This document shows, one piece after another, positions 1 to 6,998 of a DNA stretch of 12,615 bases. The notes below the pieces were generated by a model that worked only from the letters and a program-made list of their open reading frames with translations, was not told the DNA's origin and did no database searches. The position numbers and the translations under genes are program-made. Each line of letters begins with the position of its first letter. Positions within the stretch are counted from its first letter, which is position 1. The stretch lies in assembly GCA_007128525.1 (NCBI GenBank), contig SKXG01000185.1, forward strand, positions 1 through 12,615, read 5' to 3'. Source of the stretch: Pseudomonadales bacterium (GTDB lineage: Bacteria; Pseudomonadota; Gammaproteobacteria; Pseudomonadales; Azotimanducaceae).

Positions 1-20
1 CGATACAGCGGGTCGACCAT
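1..20 (-). CDS. Possible first codons of a gene cut by the window edge
   Basis: An ATG lies two bases beyond the zur stop codon and opens a frame reading Met-Val-Asp-Pro-Leu-Tyr to the edge of the window. The tight spacing to zur suggests an operon partner. In many gammaproteobacteria zur is followed by znuC, the ATPase of the zinc importer, so that is a natural guess, but six residues cannot identify it. The ribosome-binding site would have to lie in the zur tail (a weak GGAAG about 12 bases upstream). The call rests only on the ATG and its spacing. Confidence 0.3.
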
Positions 21-22
21 GG

Positions 23-457
23 TCAGGACGCTTCCGCAGTGCTCTGACAGTCCTGGCACAGGCCCTTGACCTCAACCGGGTCCGTCGAGGTGGTGAAGGC
101 CAGATCCGCGGCGCTGCGCGAGATACTGCGTTCAATGCCCCGATCTTCAAGCTCGAAGACGTTGGAGCAGTTCTTACACACCAGCAGCAGGCCACCATGA
201 CCCGGCTCGTGGCCATGGCAGGCCGTAAAGGCGTTCAGCGCCGCCACCCGATGCACCAGGCCGGCTGCAACCAGGAACTCCAGCGCCCGGTAAACGGTCA
301 CCGGCGCCGCGTTATCCCGGCTCTGCTTGAGCTGGTCGAGCAGCTCATAGGCCCCCAGTGGCGCGCCATGTGCACAGATCAGCGCATAGACCTCACGCCG
401 CAGCGGTGTGAACGACAGGCCACGATCAGCACACAGCTGCTCGGCATAAGCCATCAT
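23..457 (-). CDS. zur: Zinc uptake regulator Zur (Fur family)
   Basis: Cytoplasmic Fur-family repressor that binds DNA when zinc-loaded and shuts off zinc-uptake genes. Numbering from the ATG at 457 (144 aa), residues about 14-75 form the winged-helix DNA-binding domain, including TPLRREV and TVYRALEFL. The C-terminal half has the structural-zinc pairs C94/C97 and C134/C137. The four ligands of the regulatory site known from E. coli Zur (H77, C88, H96, E111) align with H69, C80, H87 and E102, which separates it from Fur, Mur and PerR. The start is uncertain. The frame stays open to a GTG at 583 overlapping the upstream gene, but that GTG has no ribosome-binding site. A TTG at 499 would add 14 residues. 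The ATG pair at 457/454 follows AGGA at good spacing and is preferred, although it leaves a short N-terminus. No Zur operator or zinc transporter gene is visible here. Confidence 0.92.
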   Translation of the reverse strand: MMAYAEQLCADRGLSFTPLRREVYALICAHGAPLGAYELLDQLKQSRDNAAPVTVYRALEFLVAAGLVHRVAALNAFTACHGHEPGHGGLLLVCKNCSNVFELEDRGIERSISRSAADLAFTTSTDPVEVKGLCQDCQSTAEAS

Positions 458-548
458 GCGTTCCTGCTCGGCGCGACTCGGTGTGTGTGCTTCGCTCAAT
501 GCATCGCCATACTGGACTGGATTCAGTGCGACTGTACCACCGGCGTCG

Positions 549-1334
549 TCAAAAGATGAAATTGACGCCCAGGAACGGCCCACTGAGATCGATATTACTG
601 CGATCCAGCCTGCTCATGTCATTGAGCTTCAGCTCATAGTGCCGCCAGCCACCTTCGACACCAAATCCGGCGCGGGTTTGCCAGCCACCGGAAACCATGC
701 TGTCGACAATGCGGTTGCCGCTATAGGCAATGGTGTCCACCTGTGCGCCAACCCAGAACCCGGTAAATGGCAGGTCCACGCGGGCCCGGCCGTGCACGAG
801 CGGCAGCACGCCACTGAACGACGCCCGCGCCTGCTCACCTTCACCGGCCAGTGTCAGCTCACCATCGACGTAGCGGAAGGTCAGACCAAGGTCCAAAGAC
901 AGCACGGTATCCCACAGGTTATAGAACAGCGTGGCATCCAGCTGATCAAGCTCCAGCTCACTGGCCACCTGGGCACCAGCGCTAAAGGTCTCACCGCGGA
1001 ACGAAATCTCCCGTTCCAGCTGATTGCGAGCTGACACATCGATCAAGGCGTACTGCGCACGCACGTTCGGAATCAGCGGAATCGGGTGCTTGAAGCTCGC
1101 ATAGATAAAGGTCTGGGTGTCCCGGCTGTAGTCCAGGTCGTCATCAACATCGATGCGCGTCGAGCCGGCCTGCACCGTACCGTCAAAGTTGCTGCTCCAA
1201 CCGGCCAACCCCAGTTCAACATCGACCAGGAACGCCTGCGCCTGAACGGTACCACCCAATAGGGCAACGGCTGCCAGGCTGCGAAGCCACGCGGATCGAC
1301 CGTTTCGCCTTGCGTGGCGCTTTGCATGATGCAT
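549..1334 (-). CDS. TIGR04219-family outer membrane beta-barrel protein
   Basis: Predicted 261-residue outer-membrane protein. It has a basic N-terminus (about 15 residues), a hydrophobic stretch and a signal-peptidase site after AQA at about residue 34. The mature part consists of alternating beta strands and ends in Asn-Phe-Ile-Phe, the terminal-aromatic signature of BAM-assembled barrels. An early acidic segment (DVDDDLDYSRD), then the block KHPIPLIPNVRAQY, are features I associate with the TIGR04219 family. The length (about 250-260 aa) also fits. The molecular role of that family is unknown. The start is set by AGGAG seven bases before the ATG. The gene lies 137 bases after the TonB receptor and its end is about 90 bases before the preferred zur start, so the three could share a transcript. 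No zinc-binding motif links it to Zur. Confidence 0.85.
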   Translation of the reverse strand: MHHAKRHARRNGRSAWLRSLAAVALLGGTVQAQAFLVDVELGLAGWSSNFDGTVQAGSTRIDVDDDLDYSRDTQTFIYASFKHPIPLIPNVRAQYALIDVSARNQLEREISFRGETFSAGAQVASELELDQLDATLFYNLWDTVLSLDLGLTFRYVDGELTLAGEGEQARASFSGVLPLVHGRARVDLPFTGFWVGAQVDTIAYSGNRIVDSMVSGGWQTRAGFGVEGGWRHYELKLNDMSRLDRSNIDLSGPFLGVNFIF

Positions 1335-1436
1335 ATCAGATCTCCTCAGCTGTACCTATGGCAGGCGCCCAGTATAGCCAGACAGCCAGGCCGCACTGTG
1401 CCTGAGCGCACATCGACAGCCCGGCATGTTACGCGA

Positions 1437-1459
1437 GCGCCGGGGCCAAAGCCCAGCGC
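1437..1459 (-). terminator. Imperfect GC-rich hairpin after the TonB receptor gene
   Basis: About a dozen bases past the receptor stop, the transcript can fold GCGC and GGGC against GCCC and GCGC (arms 1437-1440/1456-1459 and 1443-1446/1451-1454), with a small bulge between the two helices and a loop rich in T. No run of T follows, so it is not a textbook intrinsic terminator. It may attenuate transcription or stabilise the 3' end. Confidence 0.3.
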
Positions 1460-1471
1460 CCGCGTTCGATA

Positions 1472-3646
1472 TCAGATGCGCCAGTCTACAGTCAGGCCGA
1501 TACGCCGTGGCTCGCCAAGCTGCACATAATTGGTCGGCGAGTAGCCGTCGCGTGGATCATTGCCGAAGAAGAATCCGCGCACTGGATAGTCCTCATCCAG
1601 CAAGTTACGGGCCCAGATTTGCAGTGACCAGTTATCGTGGCGCCAGCCAGCCGTGAGATGCAGCAACTCATAGGCATCGGACTGTTCGTTGTGGCTGTCA
1701 GAGAAGTAGAAGCTGTCACGCCCCTCAACTTCCAATCGCGTGTAAAAATTGCCGGGGAACCGGTACTCACCCATTAGATGAAACTGATACGCAGGCGCGT
1801 GCGCCTGACGCCGGCCACGCAGACTGTCGCCTTGTGCATTGGTGTAGCTGCCATACTCGGCTCGCAACAATCCAAGTGCCGCCGACAAGTCCAACGCAGC
1901 CCATGGCTGCCACAACAACTCGCCTTCCAGACCGTAGTTCCGGCTGCCGCTTCCGGTGTTGCCCTTATAGGCAATGAACTCGGCGCTGCCGTCACCCCGC
2001 ACGCGCGTCTCCGATGTCGAGAGCTGGGCATCGTCACGCCACATGTGGAACAGGGTAAAGCGTCCCTGCACAGCATCATCCAGCCAGCCGCCTTTCAGGC
2101 CAAACTCCAGGTTATACAGACTCTCCGGATCAAAACGACGCAGATCTTCATCAAGATCACCATCAATATTGAAGCCCCCAACCTTGTAACCACGTGCCAG
2201 GCTGACATAGACCAGACGCTGGTTATCGAGTAGATAATCCAAGGCTACGTGCGCCCCGAATAAGTCGTCCTGCGGCGAGAAGCGCACATCATTGGAGTCA
2301 CTATAACGGGACCGATGCCGCTCATAGCGCATGCCGAGCGTCAGTCCCGTTCGATCAGACAGAGCACTTTCGGTCTGTCCGAACACAGCCTCCCGACGCA
2401 CGCTGTAGTCGCTCAGGAAAGGTTCAGCGAGAAAGGTGTAATCACGTCGCAGCGTCACTTCCTGGTCGTACCAGTAGATGCCAGCAACCCAATCCGTTGT
2501 ATCACTGAACAGGCGACCTTCCGGGCCCGACAACAGACGCAGTTCTGCGGTTGCCCGTGTCTGATCGCGCTGATAGTTGTCCGTTGAGCTATAACCGGCC
2601 GGATGAAATCCCTCAAAGGTCCAGTCTTCGTCATAGCCGTAGTCCACTTCGGTATCACTGAACGACATCAGCGCCTGAACCTGCACCTGATCACTGCCCT
2701 GCCAGGTGCTGCGCAACGCCGCATAGTCCGACAGCTGCTTATCGTGACCCGGCTCGTCCGACAGGGTGCGCCTGTTGTTGTCCAGTGAGAATGCATCATA
2801 GCCATTGTCGACATCGATGCGCCCCAGACTCAGATCAAAACGCCACTCAGGCGTTGGCTCCCACAGCACTCTTGTGCGCAGCGTCCGCTCATCAAAGTCA
2901 TTGGTGTCCTCTCTGTCGAGGAAGTCATTTTTCATAAAGCCGTCACTGCGATATTGCTCAGCGGCAATGCGAACCCTGAGTGTGTCCGTCAGCGGACCGC
3001 TGGCGAAACCAGCCAGTCCCAAACTGTTGTAATTGGCGACACGAGTCCGGACCCCAGCCTGAAACTCATCGGTGGGCGCATTGGTGACGATGTTGATCAT
3101 CCCGGCAAGGCCGGTGGCACCATAGCGAGTGCCTTGAGGGCCGCGAAAGATCTCGACCTGTTCCACGTCATAAAGTGTGCTGACAGCTGCAATGCCACTA
3201 AAGTCCACACCATCGATCAACGTACCAACACTGGCGTTGAGGGGCTCCGAGAACTCACTGCGCTCACCAATACCGCGCATCTGAAAGTAGCGTCCCCGCG
3301 AAGTGCCGGCCGCAAAATTCAGGTTCGGCGCCATGTTCAACACCTGCTCGAGGTGCTGCGCGTTACGCTGCTCGAGCTGAGCCTGGCCAAGCACCGACAG
3401 GCTCGCCGGCAGACTGTCGAGATCCGTCTCACGGAATTCCCCAGTCACGCGCAGCGTCTGCACCTGATCTTCATCCGCAGCTTCCTCAGGCTGGGCCTGC
3501 AGGACGGCCGCGTTGAACAGGCATGCCACACCGACAAAGGCTGTCACCAGCGCACGGGCGGCGATGCCTTGGTGGTCCGCAATGCCATGATAGAAAGGTG
3601 GTTCACCGCATGATGCGGTGGAAAATGCACGAGATCGCAACAACAT
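1472..3646 (-). CDS. TonB-dependent outer membrane receptor, predicted thiamin-regulated
   Basis: Outer-membrane active-transport receptor (724 aa), energised through TonB. Numbering from the ATG at 3646: hydrophobic signal core about 31-50, cleavage near LQA-Q (about 51), and a Ton-box-like segment (QVQTLRVTG) at about 61-70. A plug domain follows (about 75-190), with the conserved stretches VEIFRGPQGTRYG and GMINIVT. A 22-strand-type barrel fills the rest and ends in VDWRI, a position usually held by an aromatic residue. Length is normal for the family. The frame opens four codons earlier at a TTG (3658), but the ATG at 3646 has GGAG six bases upstream. The N-region before the signal core is unusually long (about 30 residues). 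A TPP riboswitch in the leader indicates repression by thiamin pyrophosphate, so the cargo is probably thiamin or a precursor. Without the riboswitch the plug and barrel would suggest only a generic siderophore, cobalamin or sugar receptor. No thiamin inner-membrane transporter or biosynthesis gene is adjacent. Confidence 0.9.
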   Translation of the reverse strand: MLLRSRAFSTASCGEPPFYHGIADHQGIAARALVTAFVGVACLFNAAVLQAQPEEAADEDQVQTLRVTGEFRETDLDSLPASLSVLGQAQLEQRNAQHLEQVLNMAPNLNFAAGTSRGRYFQMRGIGERSEFSEPLNASVGTLIDGVDFSGIAAVSTLYDVEQVEIFRGPQGTRYGATGLAGMINIVTNAPTDEFQAGVRTRVANYNSLGLAGFASGPLTDTLRVRIAAEQYRSDGFMKNDFLDREDTNDFDERTLRTRVLWEPTPEWRFDLSLGRIDVDNGYDAFSLDNNRRTLSDEPGHDKQLSDYAALRSTWQGSDQVQVQALMSFSDTEVDYGYDEDWTFEGFHPAGYSSTDNYQRDQTRATAELRLLSGPEGRLFSDTTDWVAGIYWYDQEVTLRRDYTFLAEPFLSDYSVRREAVFGQTESALSDRTGLTLGMRYERHRSRYSDSNDVRFSPQDDLFGAHVALDYLLDNQRLVYVSLARGYKVGGFNIDGDLDEDLRRFDPESLYNLEFGLKGGWLDDAVQGRFTLFHMWRDDAQLSTSETRVRGDGSAEFIAYKGNTGSGSRNYGLEGELLWQPWAALDLSAALGLLRAEYGSYTNAQGDSLRGRRQAHAPAYQFHLMGEYRFPGNFYTRLEVEGRDSFYFSDSHNEQSDAYELLHLTAGWRHDNWSLQIWARNLLDEDYPVRGFFFGNDPRDGYSPTNYVQLGEPRRIGLTVDWRI
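3604..3620 (-). repeat. Perfect 8-bp inverted repeat inside the receptor's first codons
   Basis: The early coding sequence contains CACCGCATCATGCGGTG, eight bases mirrored around a central base. It falls about 9-15 codons into the receptor gene, in the unusually long N-region ahead of the signal peptide. As RNA it can form a six- to seven-pair hairpin. It could slow early translation or belong to the riboswitch's expression platform, or it may have no function. Confidence 0.5.
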
Positions 3647-3650
3647 GGTC

Positions 3651-3678
3651 CACTCCAAGTCGATTTGCGATCCGGAGC
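3651..3678 (-). promoter_or_regulatory. Ribosome-binding site with a facing anti-SD stretch
   Basis: The Shine-Dalgarno GGAG (3653-3656) sits six bases before the receptor ATG. Eighteen bases upstream, CGCTCC can pair with GGAGTG through six base pairs, one of them G-U, which would hide the Shine-Dalgarno. This is a plausible gate for a riboswitch that acts on translation. The pairing is read from the sequence; its role is inferred. No intrinsic terminator with a T run is visible between the riboswitch and the gene. Confidence 0.4.
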
Positions 3679-3701
3679 GCCTAGCATGCGATAAGTGAAA
3701 T

Positions 3702-3715
3702 GCTTCGTGCGAAGC
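3702..3715 (-). other. Short hairpin between TPP aptamer and receptor gene
   Basis: GCTTCGCACGAAGC forms a five- to six-pair stem with a tight loop just downstream of the aptamer. No T run follows, so it is not an intrinsic terminator. It could be part of the expression platform or a spacer helix. Confidence 0.4.
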
Positions 3716-3720
3716 GAGAT

Positions 3721-3804
3721 ACCTATCCCTACGCCGGTATTGCCCGGATCAGGTTCAAAGGGTCCACCTTGTGGTGTCTCAGGCCTTGCGGCCTCCCCTT
3801 AGGT
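3721..3804 (-). promoter_or_regulatory. TPP (thiamin pyrophosphate) riboswitch, THI element
   Basis: The minus strand carries the hallmark THI-box blocks in order: GGGG, then CTGAGA, then ACCC, then GAACCTGATC, then CAATACC, then GGCGTAGGGA. The helices fit the known fold. P1 pairs ACCTA with TAGGT at the two ends. P2 pairs GGG with CCC, and P3 is AGGCC-GCAA-GGCCT. An extra stem (CCAC/GTGG) is present, as in many natural variants, and the P4/P5 arm closes through CCGG/CCGG. TPP binding normally represses the downstream gene, here the TonB receptor starting 74 bases away. The gap holds a possible Shine-Dalgarno-masking helix and no T-run terminator, so control of translation is more likely than termination. 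Confidence 0.96.
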
Positions 3805-4218
3805 TCGGGGCGCATTCTGCGCTAATGGGGCGGGTGACTCAAGCGCTTGTCCGAGGATCAACCGCTACATCTCCATTCTTCAAAACCGGCGGAGGCTTTA
3901 CCACTGCCGATCCGTGTCGGTGGGGCCGGTGGCGAGAGACGCCGTGAAGCCGTCCGTGGCGGCTTGCCCTCGCCATCCGTGGCTCGGGACACTCTGACGA
4001 GAGCCCCCACCCACGCCGAACGACATCGGAAAACCGACGTCGGGATTGAAGGGCTGCGCTGTAGCGGGTGGGCGTGGAGAGGCGTATGAGAACGTGGCCC
4101 CATCGTGCAGTGATGCCGGCAAAAAGCTGCCTCGTTGGCGCAACGTCGGACTCCCGACGGACCGCCTCTCCCCAAACGACTTTCTCAGGATTCCGCACAA
4201 CGCCCGCGCGCCACGGAG
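3805..4218. other. Non-coding, hairpin-dense intergenic block
   Basis: About 410 bases between the ligase's terminal stem-loop and the TPP riboswitch. All three minus-strand frames stay open for 100-119 codons, which shows GC-rich composition rather than a gene: none has a good ribosome-binding site or a recognisable protein pattern. The block is rich in short stem-loops: AAGCCG/CGGCTT (3947-3965), GCCA/TGGC inside CCC/GGG (3969-3988), CTCT/AGAG (about 3993-4004), a nine-pair stem with an AAAA loop and one mismatch (4021-4042), and CGTCGG/CCGACG (4144-4159). The motif TCCGTG recurs at about 3911, 3953 and 3976, each in or beside a loop. The receptor's promoter should lie in this block, but I could not pick a convincing -35/-10 pair. 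It may be a dispersed repeat or a structured RNA. Confidence 0.5.
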
Positions 4219-4270
4219 ACGTACCGTCGGAGTTGATGGCCGTCCCGGGCCATCAACTCCGACGGTACGT
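4219..4270. repeat. Perfect 23-bp inverted repeat after the acyl-CoA ligase gene
   Basis: Arms at 4219-4241 and 4248-4270 are exact reverse complements, separated by a six-base loop (GTCCCG). The element begins 16 bases past the ligase stop codon. As RNA it would form a very stable hairpin, suited to protecting or ending the ligase transcript, but no T run follows on the minus strand. It is longer and more perfect than most intrinsic terminators, so a palindromic mobile or repeat unit is the alternative. Confidence 0.8.
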
Positions 4271-4286
4271 TTACGGCACGAAACGG

Positions 4287-5930
4287 TCAGCCGCGCAAAT
4301 CCGGCAGCTTGTATCCTTTATCCGCCAGATCCGCCCGCACCACCTTCTTGTCCATCTTCCCGGTACTCGTCAACGGAATGGCATCGACGAACATCACATC
4401 ATCCGGCAGCTGCCATTTGGCAAAGGCCTTCGCACAATGCTCAATGACCTGCTCGGGCGTCACCTTGGCGCCCTCCGCAGGCACCACCACAGCGACCGGC
4501 CGCTCATCCCACTTCGGGTGTGGCTGCGCCACAACGCAGGCCTGGGCAACGCCGGACATGCCGACAATGTGATTCTCCAGATCAACCGATGAAATCCACT
4601 CACCACCGCTTTTGACGAGGTCCTTGGACCTGTCGGTGATGATCAGATATTCCTCTTCGTCGATCTTGCCGACATCACCGGTGATCAACCAGCCTTCGTG
4701 GAACTTGTCCGGCTGGTCGGTGTGGTAATAGGAATCACAGATCCACGGGCCGCGGATCAGAATCTCGCCGACGGCCTTGCCGTCATGCGGCAGCGGCTTG
4801 AAGTTCTCATCGAAGATCTCGATGTCCAGCCCCGGCATGGGTCTGCCGGCCTTGGCCAGGTTGGCGATAATCTGATCGTCGTCGAGCGCCAGATGCGAGC
4901 GTTTCATGATGCGCTTGGAAATGGTGGCCAGCGGGCTGGTTTCGGTCATCCCCCAGCCCTGCACCATCTCAACGCCGAGCTTCTCCCAATACCAGCGGAT
5001 CAAGGCTTCGGGGGCGGCGGCGCCGCCGCAGGTCACCCGTTGCAGGCTCGAGAAGTCGAACTGATCCGGCGCGGCATCGACGACGGCGCGCAGGCCCTGC
5101 CAGATGGTCGGCACACCAGCTGAAATGGTGACCTTCTCGTCGATGAGCATCTGCGCGATGCGCTTCGGATCCATGAACCGGTGCGGCAGCACGTGCTTGC
5201 TGCCCAACATGGTTGCCGCCCAGGGCACGCCCCAGCTCATGACGTGGAACATGGGCACAATGCTGAGGATGGTGTCGGCAGCGGACAACGCAATGGTGTC
5301 GGTCATGCCCAGCGTCAGCGTATGCAGATACTGCGACCGGTGCTCGTACTCCACGCCCTTGGGCTTGCCGGTGGTACCGCTCGTGTAGCACAGACCGAGC
5401 GGCGAGTTTTCATCGATGTCGGGCCAGTCGTACTCGGTGGGCTTGCCCTCAATAAAGGCTTCATAGTCGATGGGGTTCGGCAGCTCGGTCTTCCAGCCTT
5501 CACATCCCGGCTCGGTGGCAACCACGATGCGTTCGACGCTCGGCATGCGCCCTTTCAGCTTCTCAAGCAGTGGCAGCACGTCGGCATCAACGATGATGAT
5601 CTTGTCCTGCGCATGCTCGATGATGTACTCGAGGTCGGTGTCCGGCAGGCGCAGGTTCAGCGTGTGCAGCACAGCACCCATGGAGGCGATCGCATAATAG
5701 GCCTCCATGTGCCGGGCACCATTCCACATAAAGGTGGCCACCCGGTCACCGATACCGATACCGGCGTCGTGCAGGGCGTGGGCCAGCTGATGCGCGCGAT
5801 CACGGGTTTCCTTGTAGGTCTGCCGCCGGTAGCCGTCCGTGGTCGCGGTAACGATCTCCTCATCCGGCGCAACCTGAGCACCGCGTTCCAGCAAGCGGTG
5901 CATCAAAAGTGGCGTCTGCTGCATCCCCAT
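4287..5930 (-). CDS. AlkK-like medium/long-chain fatty acyl-CoA ligase
   Basis: Cytoplasmic or membrane-associated class I adenylate-forming enzyme (547 aa, full length). It activates a carboxylic acid with ATP to the acyl-AMP and then forms the CoA thioester, feeding beta-oxidation or lipid synthesis. Motifs: P-loop YTSGTTGKPKG at 182-192, QGWGMTETSP at 324-333, GWLITGDVG at 413-421, hinge region DRSKDLVKSGGEWISS at 433-448, and the adenylation lysine K525 in STGKMDKK. GGEWIS, PMFHVMSWG and KWDERP closely resemble Pseudomonas AlkK, which activates medium-chain fatty acids. The start is fixed by GGGGAGGA a few bases before the ATG. The gene begins 90 bases after the DUF3187 gene and may share its transcript. 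A perfect stem-loop follows its stop. Chain-length preference cannot be read from the sequence, and a short-chain or aryl acid remains possible. Confidence 0.93.
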   Translation of the reverse strand: MGMQQTPLLMHRLLERGAQVAPDEEIVTATTDGYRRQTYKETRDRAHQLAHALHDAGIGIGDRVATFMWNGARHMEAYYAIASMGAVLHTLNLRLPDTDLEYIIEHAQDKIIIVDADVLPLLEKLKGRMPSVERIVVATEPGCEGWKTELPNPIDYEAFIEGKPTEYDWPDIDENSPLGLCYTSGTTGKPKGVEYEHRSQYLHTLTLGMTDTIALSAADTILSIVPMFHVMSWGVPWAATMLGSKHVLPHRFMDPKRIAQMLIDEKVTISAGVPTIWQGLRAVVDAAPDQFDFSSLQRVTCGGAAAPEALIRWYWEKLGVEMVQGWGMTETSPLATISKRIMKRSHLALDDDQIIANLAKAGRPMPGLDIEIFDENFKPLPHDGKAVGEILIRGPWICDSYYHTDQPDKFHEGWLITGDVGKIDEEEYLIITDRSKDLVKSGGEWISSVDLENHIVGMSGVAQACVVAQPHPKWDERPVAVVVPAEGAKVTPEQVIEHCAKAFAKWQLPDDVMFVDAIPLTSTGKMDKKVVRADLADKGYKLPDLRG

Positions 5931-6011
5931 AGTGTCCTCCCCTGAACCTGTTCAAGTGATGTTGTGGTCCAGAGCGATACTATCAAGCAGATGCCGAATT
6001 GCCACTGCCTG

Positions 6012-6034
6012 CGAGCCGCGCTAATGCCGGCTCG
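6012..6034 (-). terminator. Seven-pair hairpin spanning the DUF3187 stop codon
   Basis: CGAGCCG (6012-6018) and CGGCTCG (6028-6034) are exact inverted arms around a nine-base loop that contains the TAG stop. There is no T run, so it is at most a weak pause or attenuator between the DUF3187 gene and the ligase downstream. Confidence 0.25.
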
Positions 6035-6998
6035 TCAGGGTCCAGTGCAGTGCCAGGTCTGCGCTGGAGTCGGGCCGGATGTCCTCGGTCAGTACCCAAG
6101 CCATGCTGAAGCGTGTGCCGTCGCGGCGGAACCCGAGCGAACCCAGCAGTGCATGGTAGCCAAGCTGGCGGAGCGCGCTGTCATAGAGCTGCTGATGGCT
6201 GTCGACCTGCAGCAAAAGCGACCAGTGCTGGCCCAGTCGGGCCTGCAGCCCCAGATGGCCCAGCCACAAGGTGCGCAACTGACGATCCGGCACCAGGTCC
6301 CCTTCACCCAGCAACACCATGCCACCGCCGGCTGAGAGCCCAAGCCGATGCCACCAAAACTGGGCCTGGCTGTACTCCAACCACAGGGCAAGATCGGTTG
6401 CGCCACTGCCGCTCATTCGGTCGCTGCTGCCGGTTGGCAGCTTGAGCTGCGCCCGTAACGCCAGCTGTCGCTCAGCATCCTGATGCAGTGCAGCCGCGAT
6501 GCCAAGCCGGACATCGCCGCTGCCACGCACTCGGGACTGCAGATCGACCCAGGCCTCGTCATCCACAATCAGTAAATAGTCGAACTGATTTCTCGGCACA
6601 CGCTCGCGGCCCACCGAATCAAATCCGAACAGGTCGTGAAAGCCATCAATCAGGCCATCCAGCACACCGCCGGAGTGCTGAACATGGGGATAGGCCACCC
6701 AGGCTTCCCATCCCGGCCGGAAGCCAAAGCGCATGGACCAGGTGGTCACCAGAGATTCACCGTCCAGGTAGAGCAGGTCGTCGTCGACGCCGTGACCGAG
6801 AAAGTTGTTGGCCGCATCGACACCAAGCCGGAATTCGACACCGGCGTCCGGCGCCAGCACGGCGCCGCCCCACATTCTGGGCAGACCGAACAACTGCGCC
6901 AGCGGCGCCTGATCGCGCACCCACAGCGGCGTGCCAGAGGCCGCAACTGTCTGTGCCGGAAGTACCACAAGCAACAGCATTGCCGCGAGCCAGCGCAT
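6021..6998 (-). CDS. DUF3187-family outer membrane protein
   Basis: Predicted exported barrel protein of 325 residues. The N-terminus RWLAAMLLLVVLPAQTVAA is a signal peptide with cleavage at about residue 20. The mature part follows the pattern I associate with DUF3187: an early RDQAPLAQLFGLPR block, a GLIDGFHDLFG block, and LKLPTGSSDRMSGSGATDLALWLEYS in the middle (the last split here as LKLPTG plus GSGATDLALW). Strand alternation fits an outer-membrane barrel. The family has no established function. The frame extends to 7115, but the ATG at 6998 is preferred because it starts exactly at a signal peptide and overlaps the synthetase stop as TGATG. That overlap implies translational coupling to the acyl-CoA synthetase, so a role in fatty-acid or hydrophobic-substrate passage is attractive but inferred. 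It is not a FadL homologue by any motif I can see. Confidence 0.85.
   Translation of the reverse strand: MRWLAAMLLLVVLPAQTVAASGTPLWVRDQAPLAQLFGLPRMWGGAVLAPDAGVEFRLGVDAANNFLGHGVDDDLLYLDGESLVTTWSMRFGFRPGWEAWVAYPHVQHSGGVLDGLIDGFHDLFGFDSVGRERVPRNQFDYLLIVDDEAWVDLQSRVRGSGDVRLGIAAALHQDAERQLALRAQLKLPTGSSDRMSGSGATDLALWLEYSQAQFWWHRLGLSAGGGMVLLGEGDLVPDRQLRTLWLGHLGLQARLGQHWSLLLQVDSHQQLYDSALRQLGYHALLGSLGFRRDGTRFSMAWVLTEDIRPDSSADLALHWTLTSRH

Noticed and set aside
3646..3658. Receptor start at the TTG four codons upstream
   Set aside because: That TTG overlaps the Shine-Dalgarno GGAG, which is well spaced for the ATG at 3646.
3721..3804. Cobalamin riboswitch, often found ahead of TonB receptors
   Set aside because: The leader has the THI blocks CTGAGA, GAACCTGATC and GCGTAGGGA and none of the B12-box pattern.
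3839..4200. Small genes on the minus strand in the block before the riboswitch
   Set aside because: Three frames are open at once over the same DNA, none with a ribosome-binding site or plausible protein composition, so base composition explains them.
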